The notes under the pieces were generated by a model. The model had not been told where the DNA came from. It saw nothing but the letters and a program-made list of their open reading frames with translations, and did not search any database. Source: Dichetophora obliterata (Eukaryota; Arthropoda; Insecta; Diptera; Sciomyzidae). From it: 64,000 bases of DNA. Numbering within the stretch: the stretch's first letter is position 1; each line of letters opens with the position of its first letter. The translations under genes and the position numbers were made by a program. Shown piece after piece: positions 1 through 12,613 of the stretch. The stretch covers positions 29,617,063 to 29,681,062 of the forward strand of contig OY986437.1 in assembly GCA_963920525.1 (NCBI GenBank). The letters are read 5' to 3'.

Positions 1-234
1 GCCACCTACATTAGTACAAACCATTAACCTCATTTTCAGTACTTTTTTAAAAATTTGTATAAATATAAAAAGTTAAATTCATACTTTGCAAAAAGTACCT
101 ACGAATTAAAAATTCGTGTCAAAAGTTCCATTCGTACTTTGCAATAAGTACTAGTTAAGATTTTTCCCCCCCTTAAAAGGTATTGGTTGGAGTCTCTGCT
201 AAGTTAGCGTCTAATTTATCTTCACGCAGTTTAT
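1..234. repeat. Right-end fragment of a long-TIR element
   Basis: The stretch ends with a motif containing GCTAAGTTAGCGTC followed by TTATCTTCACGCAG. This is the reverse complement of the left end of the element at 17681-19051. The interior has the same kind of 'attcgtactttgcaa' blocks seen in that element. The left part lies outside the window, so only the right terminus is visible. No coding sequence is seen. Confidence 0.6.
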
Positions 235-1584
235 TATGTGTACTTTTCTTTTTTTTTTTAAAGATCAAAGAACCAAGGCATGCAACTTATACAAACAACG
301 TTTGGTCTTTGACCTGAAAGGAAAGGAATATATAATTAAAGGAAGTATTGATTGGAACCATACGTGAATTATCGATTAGGCGGAACAAACGTGAAAGACA
401 ATATGAATTGCTTATAACTGAGGCTACAGCTTACAAAAGGGTTTTCCACTGTATTTTTCTACAGTATTGCCTTAACCTCGGCAAGCATTTCCAGCCCTCA
501 ATTGTACCTGTCCTTTAATTCCACATTTTCCACAATTTAGTTGTTGGGTTTTTGTTTCAATAATTCTTAAATGTAGTAAAGAAAAAAGAAAGCAAAAATA
601 ACCAAAAAAAAAAAGCCCGAGCCCCATTGTAAAAATTCACTTATCTATCATCTACATTAGGGCTGTCCAGATTTCTTGCCCGTGTGTCGACAGAGGGTAG
701 GCAGTGCACTTATTCGGGGTTGAAGCGGAAAGAGGAGCTGAAAATTTTGAGATGATGAAGAGCGTAGATGTACAGAACACGTGAGAGCGAGAACATGCTG
801 TAATGAAAAAGCAGTGTTGCACATTCTGCATATTTTTACTTAAAAGGATGTTTATTATTGGACAACTACAAAAAGTGCTGTTGCTTTGACGTTTAATTAG
901 GTCTTACAGCGCAAATTTGTTTTTGTTTAAACTTTGAGGTAAACGTACAGCCTTTAATATTCAACGTTCAAAGATAAAGTATATAACAAAATATCAGTTA
1001 TGTGGCGAATATTGATAAAATTGTATAACCTTTTTTTGCAAGTACAATTAGAACCTCTCACATGGCAGAATATCAGGCAAATTTTAAGTTGTATTTTTGC
1101 GTAAAATAATAAAAAACAAAATAAATATTTTTTCTCAAAATTTTAACATTCAAAATATTACTAAATTTTTTTGTTTTTTATGACAAAATACATAATCGAT
1201 ACGTTAAGTGGATAATTTGCACAGTATTTACGATTACAGTTATAAACCTCCCGATTTTTATATCACTGAGGATGCAACATTGATTTTAGGCGGCTCTGAG
1301 CACAATGAGCGCAATTATAATTTTCGCAATGCAGGCGCTTATGCTAGGGTTACCATGCAACTTTTTTTTAAGAATACAATGATACAAGAATACAAATGAT
1401 ATATTTTTAATTCAATATATTAATACATCTTCTAGAAAACTTCTTTGAATTTTACCTTAATGTAAAAAAATGACATTTATGAAATGAACAATTCAATTAA
1501 AGCGTTCAGTCAAACATTTGTGTTTTGGAACAGCTAACTTTGAGAATATAAATTTAATTGTTTTCCTTGCCTCGAAATGCTATC
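235..1584. other. Intergenic, no gene seen
   Basis: AT-rich sequence with homopolymer A/T runs. The only frames are short and show no codon bias or recognisable domain. Confidence 0.5.
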
Positions 1585-1587
1585 TTA

Positions 1588-2277
1588 AGGCCGAAACATA
1601 ATAGGCTCGAGCTGGCTGCAGCTAATGTCAAATTTTATACAACTTCATAGAAATGATGCGTACAACCCATAATTACATGGGTTTTATACGTACATCAAGT
1701 CAGCTTTTTCGTCAAGTTTCGTTAACTTGATCTGGCTGCAGCCAAAGCAATTACAATCAAATGTTGCGTAATGAATCAGCTGTTTTTTCTTTTAAACGAA
1801 TTTAAATGAAATTAACATCAACTTATTTTCGCGATTCATTCCTGTTATCACAAATTCAACTGAACAAACCAAACAAAACTAATTAATATACAAATTAGCG
1901 AATTTTTGTAATGACTTAGCGCCAGTTTTTCAGTACGAGTTTAAACTTTAGTCAAATTAAACCTAACTTTACTCACCAAAATTGGACGTTTAAACTTGGT
2001 TTAACTAGATATTTTAGCATTCGTTGAAGTTAAATTGACTCTTATTATCAAAAAGTGTGTTTCTTTTTTGCTTAAACAAAGCTAAAACGTCCAATTTTGG
2101 TGAATTAAGGTCTGCTCAATTTGACTAGACCTTAAACTCGTAATGAAAAAGTGGCCCCTAAAGACGAGCTCGATCATGTCATTTTGGTCAAATTGAGTAT
2201 TTGGCAGAACTTGAGCTAGCTTTTCGTTGATTTTTGACATTAGCTACAGCCAGCTCGAGCCTATTATGTTTGAGCCT
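1588..2277. mobile_element. PIF/Harbinger-type MITE with long TIRs
   Basis: The ends are inverted repeats of about 45 bp that share AACATAATAGGCTCGAGC and GCTAATGTCAAA. The element begins AGGCC and ends GCCT. It is flanked by the direct repeat TTA at 1585-1587 and 2278-2280, a 3-bp TSD typical of PIF/Harbinger. No transposase remains. A second palindromic element sits inside at 1917-2161. Confidence 0.8.
1917..2161. mobile_element. Nested palindromic MITE
   Basis: Both arms carry an AGTTTTTCA/ACTTTTTCA-type end next to ACGAGTTTAA, then a GTCAAATT block and the inner pair CACCAAAATTGGACGTTT and its reverse complement. Nearly the whole 240 bp can fold back on itself. It lies inside the 1588-2277 element, so it inserted later. 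Confidence 0.7.
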
Positions 2278-2280
2278 TTA

Positions 2281-3228
2281 ATCTCAAGATTTGAACAGTT
2301 AAAAATATACTGACGTTTGATAAGTCGAAATTCTGATATCAGCTTGGGATAAATAATGCGCCTTGCCTCCACATTGCATTAAAATCATTTTTAAAACCAC
2401 AATATTAATAAACTCAATCTTATTTTACACACTAGCTGTCAGTTATAAGATATTTTTAGAACTTTTAAAAGACTTAATTTATAAAGTATTTAATAATAAA
2501 AATGTGGTCACCCTGTATACATTAATGAGCTATATTATGACTTTCGTAAAGCAGACTCTCACACTCACCATCAATGCTGTCAGTTAAATTCAGCTAGATT
2601 CAGATAGATTCAGCTTTTTTTCGAAAATTGTGTTTTAGCTTCTAGCATCTTTGTCAAGCTTTTTTCTTTTAGAGATAGTTATTTTTAATTACTACTTTTA
2701 TTTATTAATAAAGGTCAATATTAAACTATACTTGAAGATTTAAAAAAAAAAATATCAAAAATACCTTTATTCAATTTAATATACATACAATTTTATAAAT
2801 TTTCTTTAATTTTGTGTACATAAAATTGAATAAAGATAGTTTTTGATAATTTGTTATGCAGCAATACATTGCATTTACAAATCAATCAATATGATTGATA
2901 AACTGATTAATCGGATAAACTGATTAAATATAGCAGTTGTGTTTGCTTTTATCTATTTTCTTTTTTTAGCTTACAAAAAATGGTTAGCTCTTTTTAGCTA
3001 CTTTTGTTAGCAATTTTAGCTACAGGCTCAAAATTTTTCTGGCTACACTGATCACGATATAAATGGCACTTTTTCTTACGCTCTTTCTCATTCTCTTCGT
3101 GCATGTTGCTCGTTCCTTTTAACCGCGAATGAATCACACCATTGCCCGTGCTGCTTGATGCGGGCAGGCAGAAGGCCCGTACGGGCGACTTTGGACACCC
3201 CTAATATACATAATTACATATTATACCC
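2281..3228. other. Intergenic, no gene seen
   Basis: AT-rich. Frames here are short and unbiased. There is a short run of 'agattcag' repeats near 2590. Nothing else is recognised. Confidence 0.45.
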
Positions 3229-4352
3229 AGGGTATTCACGTTCTGGAGCTCTTTGCGGAACTCTTGTGCAAAAAAGCGCAATTGTTGCAAAAAAGAGCTT
3301 TACGATAACAAAATACACGTACTGTCAAAATTGCGATTTTTTGCACAAGAGCTGCGACTATGCACTGTAGTTCTTTTGTTGTGCTCTTTTTAGCATTTTG
3401 TGATTATTGACAGCAAATAAATAGTGATGGTAAATTGTGTACCCTTCTAGTACTAACTTCTTTTTAACCTTCAAACGCATTTGATTGTTTTTTAACATAA
3501 AAGACGTTTAGTGTCAACAACCAACGATTTTAGTTTAATACCACTGAAAACCCAATTTTTTCGTTTTATATTCATGTTATATTAAAATATTTTTTGAAAA
3601 AAAAAACTCAAAAAAATATGTTTTAGATTTGTTACAGAAATATAAAATTAAAATAATTCATAAAATGTTAAAAATTAAATTTTATTGTTATTCACAAACT
3701 ACACTAAGTTTGGGCACATTTTTTAATATAGGGTAAAAAGATGAATTTATTCGCCACTAGATTATACGGATAAAAAAATTTACAGTTATAGTTTTAATTT
3801 TTTATTTGCGTTATATTCAAAGCATAGTGTCAATTTGACACTGAAAGTCGTTTGAGGGAAATTTTTTATGCAGCTTAACAACATCCATTGGAATTTCTTC
3901 GTTGATAAAATATAAATTTAGGTATGATTTTTACACTGAGCCAAAATCTCAAGTGGGTTTGAGCACAAATAAGAAAGATATAAGGTTTTATAATAAAAAA
4001 ATAGTGTCAAATTGACACTATAAGCGTTTGAAGGATAATATATAACGCAATCTATTAAACATATCCCGTAACACTGTAGATTTCAATTATTTTATTGATA
4101 TTATTGAAGCATCATCTAATACCAGCAGAAATATAACAAACAAGTAATAAAATATCAAAACTTTTCGTCGATTTTTAAACAAAACACAAATATTTGGTAC
4201 AACATGTTGGTTGCAAACTCAATCCACATCACTAACTGTCAAAGCACTTTCATATTATTGTGTCTGTGTGTGAGGTGTGTTCACAGTTTGTAGCGCTTTT
4301 TCGCACTTTTGCACAAAAGCTCCGCAAAGAGCTACGGATCGTGAATACTCCT
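3229..4352. mobile_element. Nonautonomous TIR element (GTATTCACG family)
   Basis: The left end AGGGTATTCACG and the right end CGTGAATACTCCT form TIRs that extend inward through AGCTCTTTGCGGA and CTTTTGTGCAAAA. I see no clear TSD. A related terminus is found on the element at 14581-14866. The centre is occupied by a separate piggyBac-like insert at 3468-4034. Confidence 0.7.
3468..4034. mobile_element. piggyBac-like nonautonomous element, nested
   Basis: The ends are perfect 11-bp inverted repeats, CCTTCAAACGC and its complement. TTAA stands at 3464-3467 on the left; the right flank reads ATAA (4035-4038), one change from TTAA. Inside are two 17-bp palindromes of the AGTGTCAATTTGACACT type at 3826-3842 and 4003-4019, each followed by a copy of the terminal TTTGA(A/G)GG motif, as expected of subterminal transposase-binding repeats. 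No coding sequence remains. Confidence 0.65.
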
Positions 4353-6359
4353 AATAACTTATCGCAAAAATGTAATGTTGAACCGATATTATGAAATTTA
4401 TTAATCGCTCTTCATAAAATCGTAAAAAAAAATACTCTAATGAATACTGTAAGCAAATTTAAAACGAGACAAAAAGAACATGACGCCCTCATGCTTTAGT
4501 CCACTTTTGATTCATTGATTGATCTTAGTTGTCGGTCGCAACAACCAACACACAGTATAACAACTAACTGCTGACCAACTGGTTAACATTTCATAAGATT
4601 GAATCAAGTGATTAGAGGTGGTTGAACTCTATTTGCTCTGACACATTCTTCAGACATTAGCACCAATATTTTACTGAAATAATTAAATACGCTTTCAGTT
4701 GTAGCCCACTCACTCCCCTTTCGCTTACTATTCCCCCCCCCTCCACCCTCCTGACCATTTGAGAAACTGTGGCGTTGATATGGAAAAGAAAAACAAGTGT
4801 GAAACAAACCACAAACACTCAAACAGCAAAAAAAAAGTAACGACCTCCAGCAGAGGGTCATGCTACAATTCTCGAAATTAAATCTGCAGCAACCGCAGTT
4901 TGTTGCTTTTTGACACTAGCTACTCTAGATAGCACAACTCATACACTGTGTTGACAAATATCAGGCTGGTTGGTAGACTGGCTGGAAAGCAGGCAGACAA
5001 CAAAACTAGCGGCGCGGCAACGCATGCGCATTCAGCATTTATAGCTCCCCCACGCAGTTATCGACAATTCAAGCTGCTGTAGGAGTTCCGAATATGGCAA
5101 AACAAGCCAAAATAGTTGGCCCGTTAAAAGTCTTGTTTATATTTAAAAAAAAAAATTTGTTTTTTGTTATTTTGCCACTAACGCAGAGAAAAAAAAAACA
5201 ACTTAGTTTTGCATTTCTAAATATAGTTGGCCACAATATTTTTGTTGCTGTTTGATTTTATTGCAATAACAAATTAACACATTTTGCCTTGGCTCTGGCT
5301 ACAAGTGCTAAAACAGAGACAGCAACTAAAACAACAACATTTCTATTTGTAAAGCAGGAATTGCTACCACAACAACTGCAATCAGCTCTAGCATTTTTTT
5401 TTTATAATTATTTTAGTTGCTGTTTTTAAATTAGAAACTGAGTTCCACTTTCACTTGACGCAGCTTGACGACGCATGGCTGTGCAACACAACGCAACGCA
5501 CAACTAGCCTCATACAACGCTTCAACGCCTGCCACAGCCTCGGTTGTTTGTTGCAAGTGCAACCAGTATCAGAGACAGCCGCTTTTTCCGCTGTAGTTCC
5601 GCTACCACTCGACATGATCTTGCCAGACATTTGGCACTTTATCGTCGTCATCGTCGTCGTTGTCGTCTTTATGTCTCTCTGCTGCATGTTCATTTGATGA
5701 GTTTCCATGACGAAAATAAAGTTGGAGAAAATTGTAGTTGTTGTTGAGCAAGTTGAAGCTGATGTTGTTGTAGTTGTTGTTATTGTGACTAATTGTTAAA
5801 AAATGAAAACCGAAAACTGATTTCATTTCCACTAATATTTTTAATATGTTGTATACATGCAAAAAATTTCCAATACAAGCTTAAATTTGTTAAGAGGAGG
5901 AGAGGGGGGGGGGGATTATTTTATAAAAAATAATACAATTTTTTTTAGTATTTTCAGAAAAGCGTTTTTCACATGGTCAAATTTTTTGTCAAATGAGTCA
6001 TAAAATCGTTTGATGACACAGTGTTGTCACTTGAAAATATTAAATAGTGGATTGAGTCGAAAAAGAGAGGAAGATGTAGAAAAAAATATACATTTTTATA
6101 CCGCCACGCGTACAGCCTAAGGGGAATATTAACTTTATCACTACGTTTATAACCCAAAAGTATGCGTATCAGACATATATTTCAACAACTCAAAATTTTT
6201 ACATTTTCAGGAGGAGCAAAAAACAACTTTTTTCTTCAAGGGACTCCATTCAAAACAAAGAGATAAAACAATATTTTTTTAATTAAAAACTAAGAATTGT
6301 ACAAAATTAAGACAAATTTTAGAGCTTTACACGAAAAAATAAAAATGTAAAAATTTAGA
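4353..6359. other. Unique intergenic sequence, possible regulatory/UTR DNA
   Basis: Unlike its surroundings this stretch shows no TIR structure. It has CAA/GTT-rich tracts (5730-5800), a C run near 4733, a G run near 5905, and more GC-rich patches at 4950-5100 and 5450-5640. Overlapping frames on both strands at 5450-5860 come from simple GTT/CGT repeats, not protein-like codons. It could be an untranslated exon or enhancer of a gene outside the window, but the sequence does not prove it. Confidence 0.35.
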
Positions 6360-6900
6360 GTTGTGGCTCTTTTGAAGATATTCTTGATCAGCATCAGCTC
6401 CTGAGTCGATTTGGCCGTGTCCGTCTATCTATCGCCACGATTACTGCTCAATTCTAGAGCTATCGTTATGAAATTCAATATTTAAGCTTCTAGCTAGATG
6501 AAGATCAAGTTCGAAAATGAGCCACTTGTATAAAAACAACGCCTTCCTTCCATACAAAGTGAATTTTTTCAAAACGGTAAAATCTCTTTAAATCATACAA
6601 AAATTAATTTAATGACTTGCACAAAATTTTAAAAATAAGCTTTAACCGTAAATAGGCACGTCTACCTCCCATACAAAAGTACTATATGAAAATGGTGAAG
6701 TCTCTTTAAATTCCACAAAATATAATACAATGCCTTCAAACTATGGAAATAAGTTTTCATCTTAACTATGACTCTACGTTTGGATTTTGGAAAAATTAAA
6801 TAAAAACTTCGCCTAACTCCCATATAAAGTGTCGACATCATAATAGCAAAACTTTTATAAATTCAACCAATACTAAGGTTTTAACTTTGTTTGTAACTGT
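6360..6900 (-). repeat. Dispersed repeat, minus orientation
   Basis: In reverse orientation this matches 58950-59470: blocks reading 'aaagagatt...ccgttttg' with 'tgtatgggaggtag', and the segment 'acggacacggccaaatcgac'. The block recurs about three times here in divergent form. It is a multi-copy repeat; I do not assign a family. Confidence 0.55.
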
Positions 6901-7040
6901 TTTAACACATAAGCTTTGATCGTCAAAACGTATGTATTCTGAGTCTGAAATTTTAAATATTTGGATAAAAATCATAAGTCATACATAAATCATAATCATA
7001 AATCGTTTTCAATAACATTTTAAACTTAGAATACACAAAA

Positions 7041-7825
7041 ACGTGATGCCATGAGAGCAATTTTAAGTGTACCTTTTTGATTGAGAAAAATGTACCTTTT
7101 TGACTATAATCGTACCTTTTTAACCAAAATAGTACTAAAAAATAATTGTTAAGCTTTTACTAAAGGTAAATGTTAAATAACGGGTCTCTTCGTAAATGCA
7201 TGAATATGAGCAAACTGTTTTTGCAGCATTAGCACAATGTTCGGAAATGACAATTTTGCAGCACTGCAAACGTCAAACATTCTAAAATGTAATTTTTCTA
7301 TCAAGCGTCAATCATGATTCGCATCAAAGAAATGCACGCTGCAATTTGGGCTTTTGAAAAATGCCAGTTATGCGCATACTGCAAATCCTGATGCATTTCC
7401 GAATAGACCAAACTTTATGCTATCACTTTTCCATGCGTATCTTTAATTATGAAAACAAATTTAATCTCCTCAAGCTGATTAAAAATTATAAATAATGAAA
7501 AAAAAAATTAGTGGACAAAAAATATCTCTGACAAAAAGTGACGTAAAGCTAAAGGCGTTAAGCTTGAGGCGAATAGCCAGAGACGAGCAGCCCTAAACAA
7601 GTAGATAGAAATTATCAGTTTTTTGATAGGTAGCACTTTTTAATTAAGGGCTCGTACACACTGAACATAAAGGTTAGTAACGCATGTAGATATAGCATAA
7701 AATTTATAGAAAAAGAAAAAATTTCCAAATTAAAAATGTACCTTTTGAAAAAAGGCGTACTTTCGTACTGGCGGCAGTAAAAGCGTACCTCAAAAGGTGC
7801 AATTGTACCGCTTGCGGCATCACTG
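7041..7825. mobile_element. hAT-like nonautonomous element
   Basis: The ends read (A)CGTGATGCC on the left and GGCATCACTG on the right, the hAT-style CAGTGATGCC terminus. Subterminal GTACCTTTTTG-type motifs recur on both sides. No TSD is visible. A separate MITE (7183-7409) is inserted inside. No transposase remains. Confidence 0.6.
7183..7409. mobile_element. GGTCT-ended MITE, copy 1
   Basis: TIRs of the form GGTCTNTTCGNAAATGCAT enclose about 227 bp. The second copy, at 13624-13847, is in the opposite orientation and shares 'cattctaaaatgtaatttttctatcaa' in two adjoining pieces, so the family is mobile. Confidence 0.65.
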
Positions 7826-8766
7826 ATTTTAACTTCGACCTAATCAAAGATAATTTATTCCTTAATAGTTTTCAGTTAAAATGTTAATTAACTACAATGC
7901 ATGAATAAAAATTAATAAAATAAACACGCGTCTACGTAGTATATTTAAATATTTTTTTTATGTATTCAAAATATTAAGCTTTTTACTCAAAAAATGACAC
8001 AAAAGTTGTTTTTGATTGTAAAAATTAAAAAAGTTAAAAACTGCATTTTTGAACAACTTTCGTATGGCAAAACCATTCACCAGCAAATATTGTTCCCGAT
8101 TTAAACAAAAATTGTCAAAATGCTTCTGTCATCAAAAAGTAAGAGAAGCCTTGATTTTTTCTAAAAAAATTTTTAATTTATTTTTTATTTTTTATAAAGT
8201 ACTTAAGTTTCAAAAATATTTTTTTTATACAAATTATCCCTATAAACTCCTTTCGATCAAAATTTATAGCTAAAAAAAATTTATATACAAAAATAGAGTT
8301 TTGGCCATAAGTTTGGATTTCAAAAAAAATTGGGATAATTTTTCGCATAATAATTTTTGAAGCTTCATAATTTTTCTAAAAAAAATAATAAAACAGCATT
8401 TTGAATAAAAAATTGATTTTATCAAAAAAAAAAAATATAAAAAAATACAAAAAAATAACAAAAAAGTAAAAGAAAACAGCGGGTAAACTTGTATTCTTGA
8501 TGACAAAAACAGTTTTAGAATTTTAGCGCAAAACTCGAACAATTTTCGGTAGTAACTAAATGTTATGTCATACATATTTAAATTATATTTTATAAAAGGT
8601 AGTAAAAATATAATTAGAATATGGGCAAAGTGGGGTAAAATTCATTTTCCCAATAACTCTCATAAATTGATAACATGTTAGATACTTATTAATAACTCTT
8701 ACATATAGCTATTAACTGTATGAAATTTTTCACGAGTCACCTATTTATACCAGAGTATCCCATACC
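7826..8766. other. Intergenic, no gene seen
   Basis: Very AT-rich, with long A and T runs around 8150-8470 that create spurious frames rich in Lys, Phe and Ile. No domain or splice structure supports a gene. Confidence 0.45.
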
Positions 8767-10374
8767 CAAGGGCGTAGGCAGGGGAAAGGGGGAATGGTCC
8801 CCTTAAGTCTGAGATTTTTTAATCGATAGCTTTTTTAAAAGTTTCTATATGTGATCCTTTTTAATGTGTAGTTTTACCTTTTTCTTTAAATCTAGACCTG
8901 AAAAAGTTAAAAGCAAATCAGTATTTTTAAAGCGATATTGTATAATTTTGTAAAATATTGTATGCTGTTTAAACGGGAAGTTAACTCAGATATTGCCATG
9001 AAGTAGGTAACATGAAATTTTTTTAGTTTATAATCAAATTTTAATGTTAGCCTATCACGATTTAAACTTGACTTGTTTATTTTATACAATTAATTCATAC
9101 TTATATGGCGTTTGCATCGTCGTGTTTGAATTACCTGCATTCGTACGTATCATAATTGTTGCATCTATGTTCATTAAGTTTATATTTTTCTATATTTAAA
9201 ATTGTTAATGTTAAATTGTTAATGTAAAACCCGAAAACTCAATAATTTTTAATGTTACCTTAATGCTTCCTTGTAAATGTTACTATGTTCCTTATTCCAT
9301 AGTTTTTAAGTCATTATATCTCTCTTCGCAATATTAAATATTATTGAGATGTATATTTTATAATTAATTATAACGATTAAGTATTATAGTCTGTTAGATT
9401 GTTTAATCAGTAGACCGAATAAATAAATAAATAAATAAATAAATTGTGACCTTCACATGATTCTACAAGGTTATAATTTTTAGAGCTTTAGGTCAAGTAC
9501 TTTACAAAAGAAAGAAACTGCAACATTTTTCGTTACACAGATATTAAAATAACCTTTTCAATACCGTTTGTTTTGGAGGTTTGAGTATCGGTAGTAACCG
9601 AATAAAACTGGGAATTGCCAATATCGAACTGCTTCAAAATATTCCACTTCCGTCGCTTTTAAGCTGAAAAACTTCTTTTCAAAAAAATCTGTTCCTTCAT
9701 CGAATTTTTGTTTTTCATACATCGAATGCAGCTTATATCAACAGACAGATGAAATGTCAAACACAAGCGACATCTTGGATTTTAGTAATAGATTATGACT
9801 TTGCCTCAACGAACAGTCTGTTCAACAACCATAATCAGGGTTGTTTTTTAGCTTTTCAGAGTTTTTGCTGAAAAGCAAACAATTGGCAGCTTTTCATTTG
9901 ACATTTCTTCTATGGCGAAGAACTTAATATGATGCAGCTTTTCAGTTGAAAAGCCATTAATGTCCGAAAAGCGGCTTTACGGCTTATTGCAATAACGTGA
10001 TAAGCCATATGATCTAAAAATTAAATTTTTAGGCAGAATACATGATTCAATGCATTGCCAACAGCCAGTTAAGAGATTTTGGCTATTTTTTATTAATTTT
10101 CTAATCTATTTGTAAAATTTACGTGTTCAATTACAATTCTTCATATAAAAATACAATTTTTCAAAACTTTAGAGCTGATTATTTAAAAATATTTTTTATG
10201 TGGCATATCATGTTTCTGCAATAAGCCCTTCGTATATAAAAACATTAGGTTATAAGACACCATACATTTATTTCGAACTATTTTCATTGACTCGTAAAAT
10301 TCATGAATGAAAAATATGATTAACAAATTTTTATAAGGTCTATCCCCCTAATTTTCATCCTGCCTACGCCCTTG
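8767..10374. mobile_element. hAT-like element, CAAGGGCGTAGGCAGG ends
   Basis: A perfect 16-bp inverted repeat, CAAGGGCGTAGGCAGG, bounds 1.6 kb. The 8-bp flanks CCCATACC and CTCATATT agree at five positions and differ only by C/T, compatible with a decayed 8-bp TSD. The interior has no recognisable transposase. It carries an AAAT microsatellite (9418-9443) and repeated GCTTTTCAG motifs at 9840-9980. Confidence 0.65.
9418..9443. repeat. (AAAT)n microsatellite
   Basis: Six to seven uninterrupted copies of AAAT. Confidence 0.9.
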
Positions 10375-11468
10375 CTCATATTTATTATAAGAAAAACGAA
10401 TTAGTCATTTCAGCCTTTGAAAGAAGTTTGACCTAGCTTCTATTAATCAATTGTATGGTGTGTATTATTTAATGTTTGAACACAAATGATCGAGAAACCA
10501 TACAAATCATACACAATATACCACACTTATTATTCCATTTTCTTCATCCATACCACTCATACCATATCCATCATATCATTCTCATCAAATTTATGTGCGT
10601 TCACAATTAGTGGTAATTAAATTTCTTTTGCCATAAAGTTTTTTTTTTGTGTGAAAAAGTTGATTTTTCTCAGTGTAATTTATTATGTTGTTCAGTGTTT
10701 GTTTTTTTAATCGCATTTTAAATCGATGATTCACTGCGTGCAACAAGCAACATCGCATCCAACATAATGTTGCTTTAGTTTTTTCTGTTGGTTACACCAG
10801 AAGAATTTTGCAATTAATCTTAAACCTAACTTCTGGCAGCTCTTAAATTATTCTTCATATGATGTGTTTGTTGGCCACGTAGACAATCATTATGAACTTA
10901 TTTCCAATAACTGAGTTAGTCAACATTTCTTTTGAAAAAAGCTGCAAACACATATTTTAACCACCATAATTTATTGCAACACGTAGCTCCTCTTATCAGC
11001 TAATATAAAAACCAATGACTTTTATTTTCAAACAAAAATAGAAAGACAAAAGTAAATAAATATATTGAGGAAATTTATGCATTTTTCCACCTCCCCACCC
11101 ATCAACAATACCACTTTTTTGCTTGATGATGTCATCTTTGCATTGACTTTTCTTTTATTCAGTTGTCTTAATATATTTCATATTGTTTTTGTTGCTATTT
11201 AATTACTAACACAACATTTAAGTAATCAGAAACAGAAGCGATAAACAAGAAAGTTGCCAAGTAGTCGAATAAATTTGTTTGAGCTTATCATAGAAAAACT
11301 CTTTATTTATTATAACACCTTGTAAAATATGTAAATGGGGAACATATAAACTGATGTCGTCGGAGGAAACTCAAACATGAAAATCAGGATTTAACTAATT
11401 TGCCATCGAAATCTAAGAGTGCGATTGACTAAATTTTTTAACTGTATCTCCAGCACAGAGGCTAAACA
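10375..11468. other. Intergenic, no gene seen
   Basis: No element boundaries or coding signal are recognised. ACCATA/TACCAC-rich sequence lies near 10460-10590. Confidence 0.4.
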
Positions 11469-11900
11469 GGTGTTCACACGTCTGTCAAATGATTGAAGTA
11501 TATCGCGATTTTTTACTCTCTTTTACTCACTCTAAAATTTTTGATTTATTTCTGCTCACACATAATTTTTTGATTGAAGTACCGATGCAGGCATTTGTTA
11601 CTCTTCTGCCTACTTTTTTGCCTACTTTTCTGTCAACTCTTCCTTTTTTTCTCTTAAAAAAACTGCTTTTGTGTTCAAATAAGTACTTTTTAGAAATAAT
11701 TTGCTACTAAACAACAGACAAGTAAAAAAAATGCAACCCTTTGACTGATTGATGCAGGTCTGGAGCTCAATCAAAATGTTGACTGATTCGATGAAGAGTT
11801 TGAAGTTCATTTTCGCTCTCGCAGAGAGTTTATTTTTTTAACATAGGAAAGCAACAAAAAATTTTTATTGATTCAATCATTTGACAGACGTGTGAACACC
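11469..11900. mobile_element. MITE, GGTGTTCACACGTC ends
   Basis: A perfect inverted repeat of 29 bp begins GGTGTTCACACGTCTGTC at the left and ends with its complement at 11900. A subterminal 'ctctcgcagagag' palindrome lies near 11820. The same block recurs at about 23275 and more weakly near 42100, indicating relatives. TSD unclear. Confidence 0.75.
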
Positions 11901-11910
11901 CAATATATTA

Positions 11911-12359
11911 AGGCCCAGTTATAATAGACGTAACGTAATGTAGTGAAATGTCACTGCAGCAGTGTGTTCTGTCACTTACTGTTTCAATCAATACTTTTCT
12001 TATACAAGTGATTATAATAGAAGTAACGTAATGTAACGGGACGTAAAGATCCGTTGGATCTCGATTTCTATGTTACTTTACATTACGTCTGTTCCAAGAA
12101 CAACTAAACATTGAGGTTAAATTCGATTATTGCGCTATTTGTTGAGTTTTTGTTATTAATGTGATAGTTTTATGTATCCACAGCTATGGATGACGAAGAT
12201 TTAATTGTATTTGTACAGGAACGTGCAATTATTTACGACAAACAACTGCCTGGCTACTGCCTATTATAATTGCTACAACGTTTTCTTACATTACGTCCCG
12301 TCACGATGACAGTTGACAACATAACGTTACTTTACATTACGTCTATTATAACTGGGCCT
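11911..12359. mobile_element. PIF/Harbinger MITE with MADF-ORF remnant
   Basis: Inverted ends of more than 20 bp starting AGGCCCAGTTATAATAGACG are flanked by TTA at 11908-11910 and 12360-12362. GTAACGTAATGTA-type motifs repeat near both ends. Inside is a 27-residue frame resembling the start of the MADF-type second protein of Harbinger elements (12186-12269), so this is an internally deleted copy of an autonomous parent. Confidence 0.85.
12186..12269 (+). pseudogene. MADF-like N-terminal remnant of a Harbinger accessory ORF
   Basis: The frame starts MDDEDLIVFVQERAIIYDKQ and stops after 27 codons. The 'E-x-LI-x-x-V ... IYDK' pattern resembles helix 1 of MADF domains, where a short acidic N-terminus leads to 'LI..V...P.LYD'. 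A polypyrimidine stretch and CAG directly upstream could be a splice acceptor. Known: Harbinger elements encode a transposase plus a Myb/SANT/MADF DNA-binding protein. Inference: this is what remains of the second one. Confidence 0.5.
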
Positions 12360-12362
12360 TTA

Positions 12363-12613
12363 TACAGAGCTTCCAGTTCGACTTCGAATGCTCTTCGAAC
12401 TCAAGTTTCGTTGTACAAACGTCCTGAGAATAGAAGCAAAAAAAAAATAATTATGCTTTGCCTCAGCGTTTGTTTTGACGCTACCTATACTTTTCTATAG
12501 GTGCGCATGAAAGAACTGCTGAGGCAAAAGCATAATTATTTTTGTTTTGTTCTTCCATCCTCCTGACGCTTTTACAACGTAAATTGAGTGAACTTCGAAC
12601 TGACACCTCTGTA
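12363..12613. mobile_element. Small TTA-flanked MITE with internal hairpin
   Basis: Ends TACAGAG / CTCTGTA extend with TCAGTTCGA-type homology. TTA flanks lie at 12360-12362 and 12614-12616. Inside, AATAATTATGCTTTGCCTCAGC near 12445-12467 pairs with its complement at 12518-12542, with one extra base. The left TTA is shared with the right TSD of the preceding Harbinger MITE. Confidence 0.7.

Noticed and set aside
5451..5862. Overlapping 67-86-codon frames on both strands
   Set aside because: They arise from CGT/GTT simple repeats and lack domains, splice context or consistent codon use.
8049..8575. Lys/Phe-rich frames on both strands
   Set aside because: They are produced by long A and T runs and have no protein-like features.
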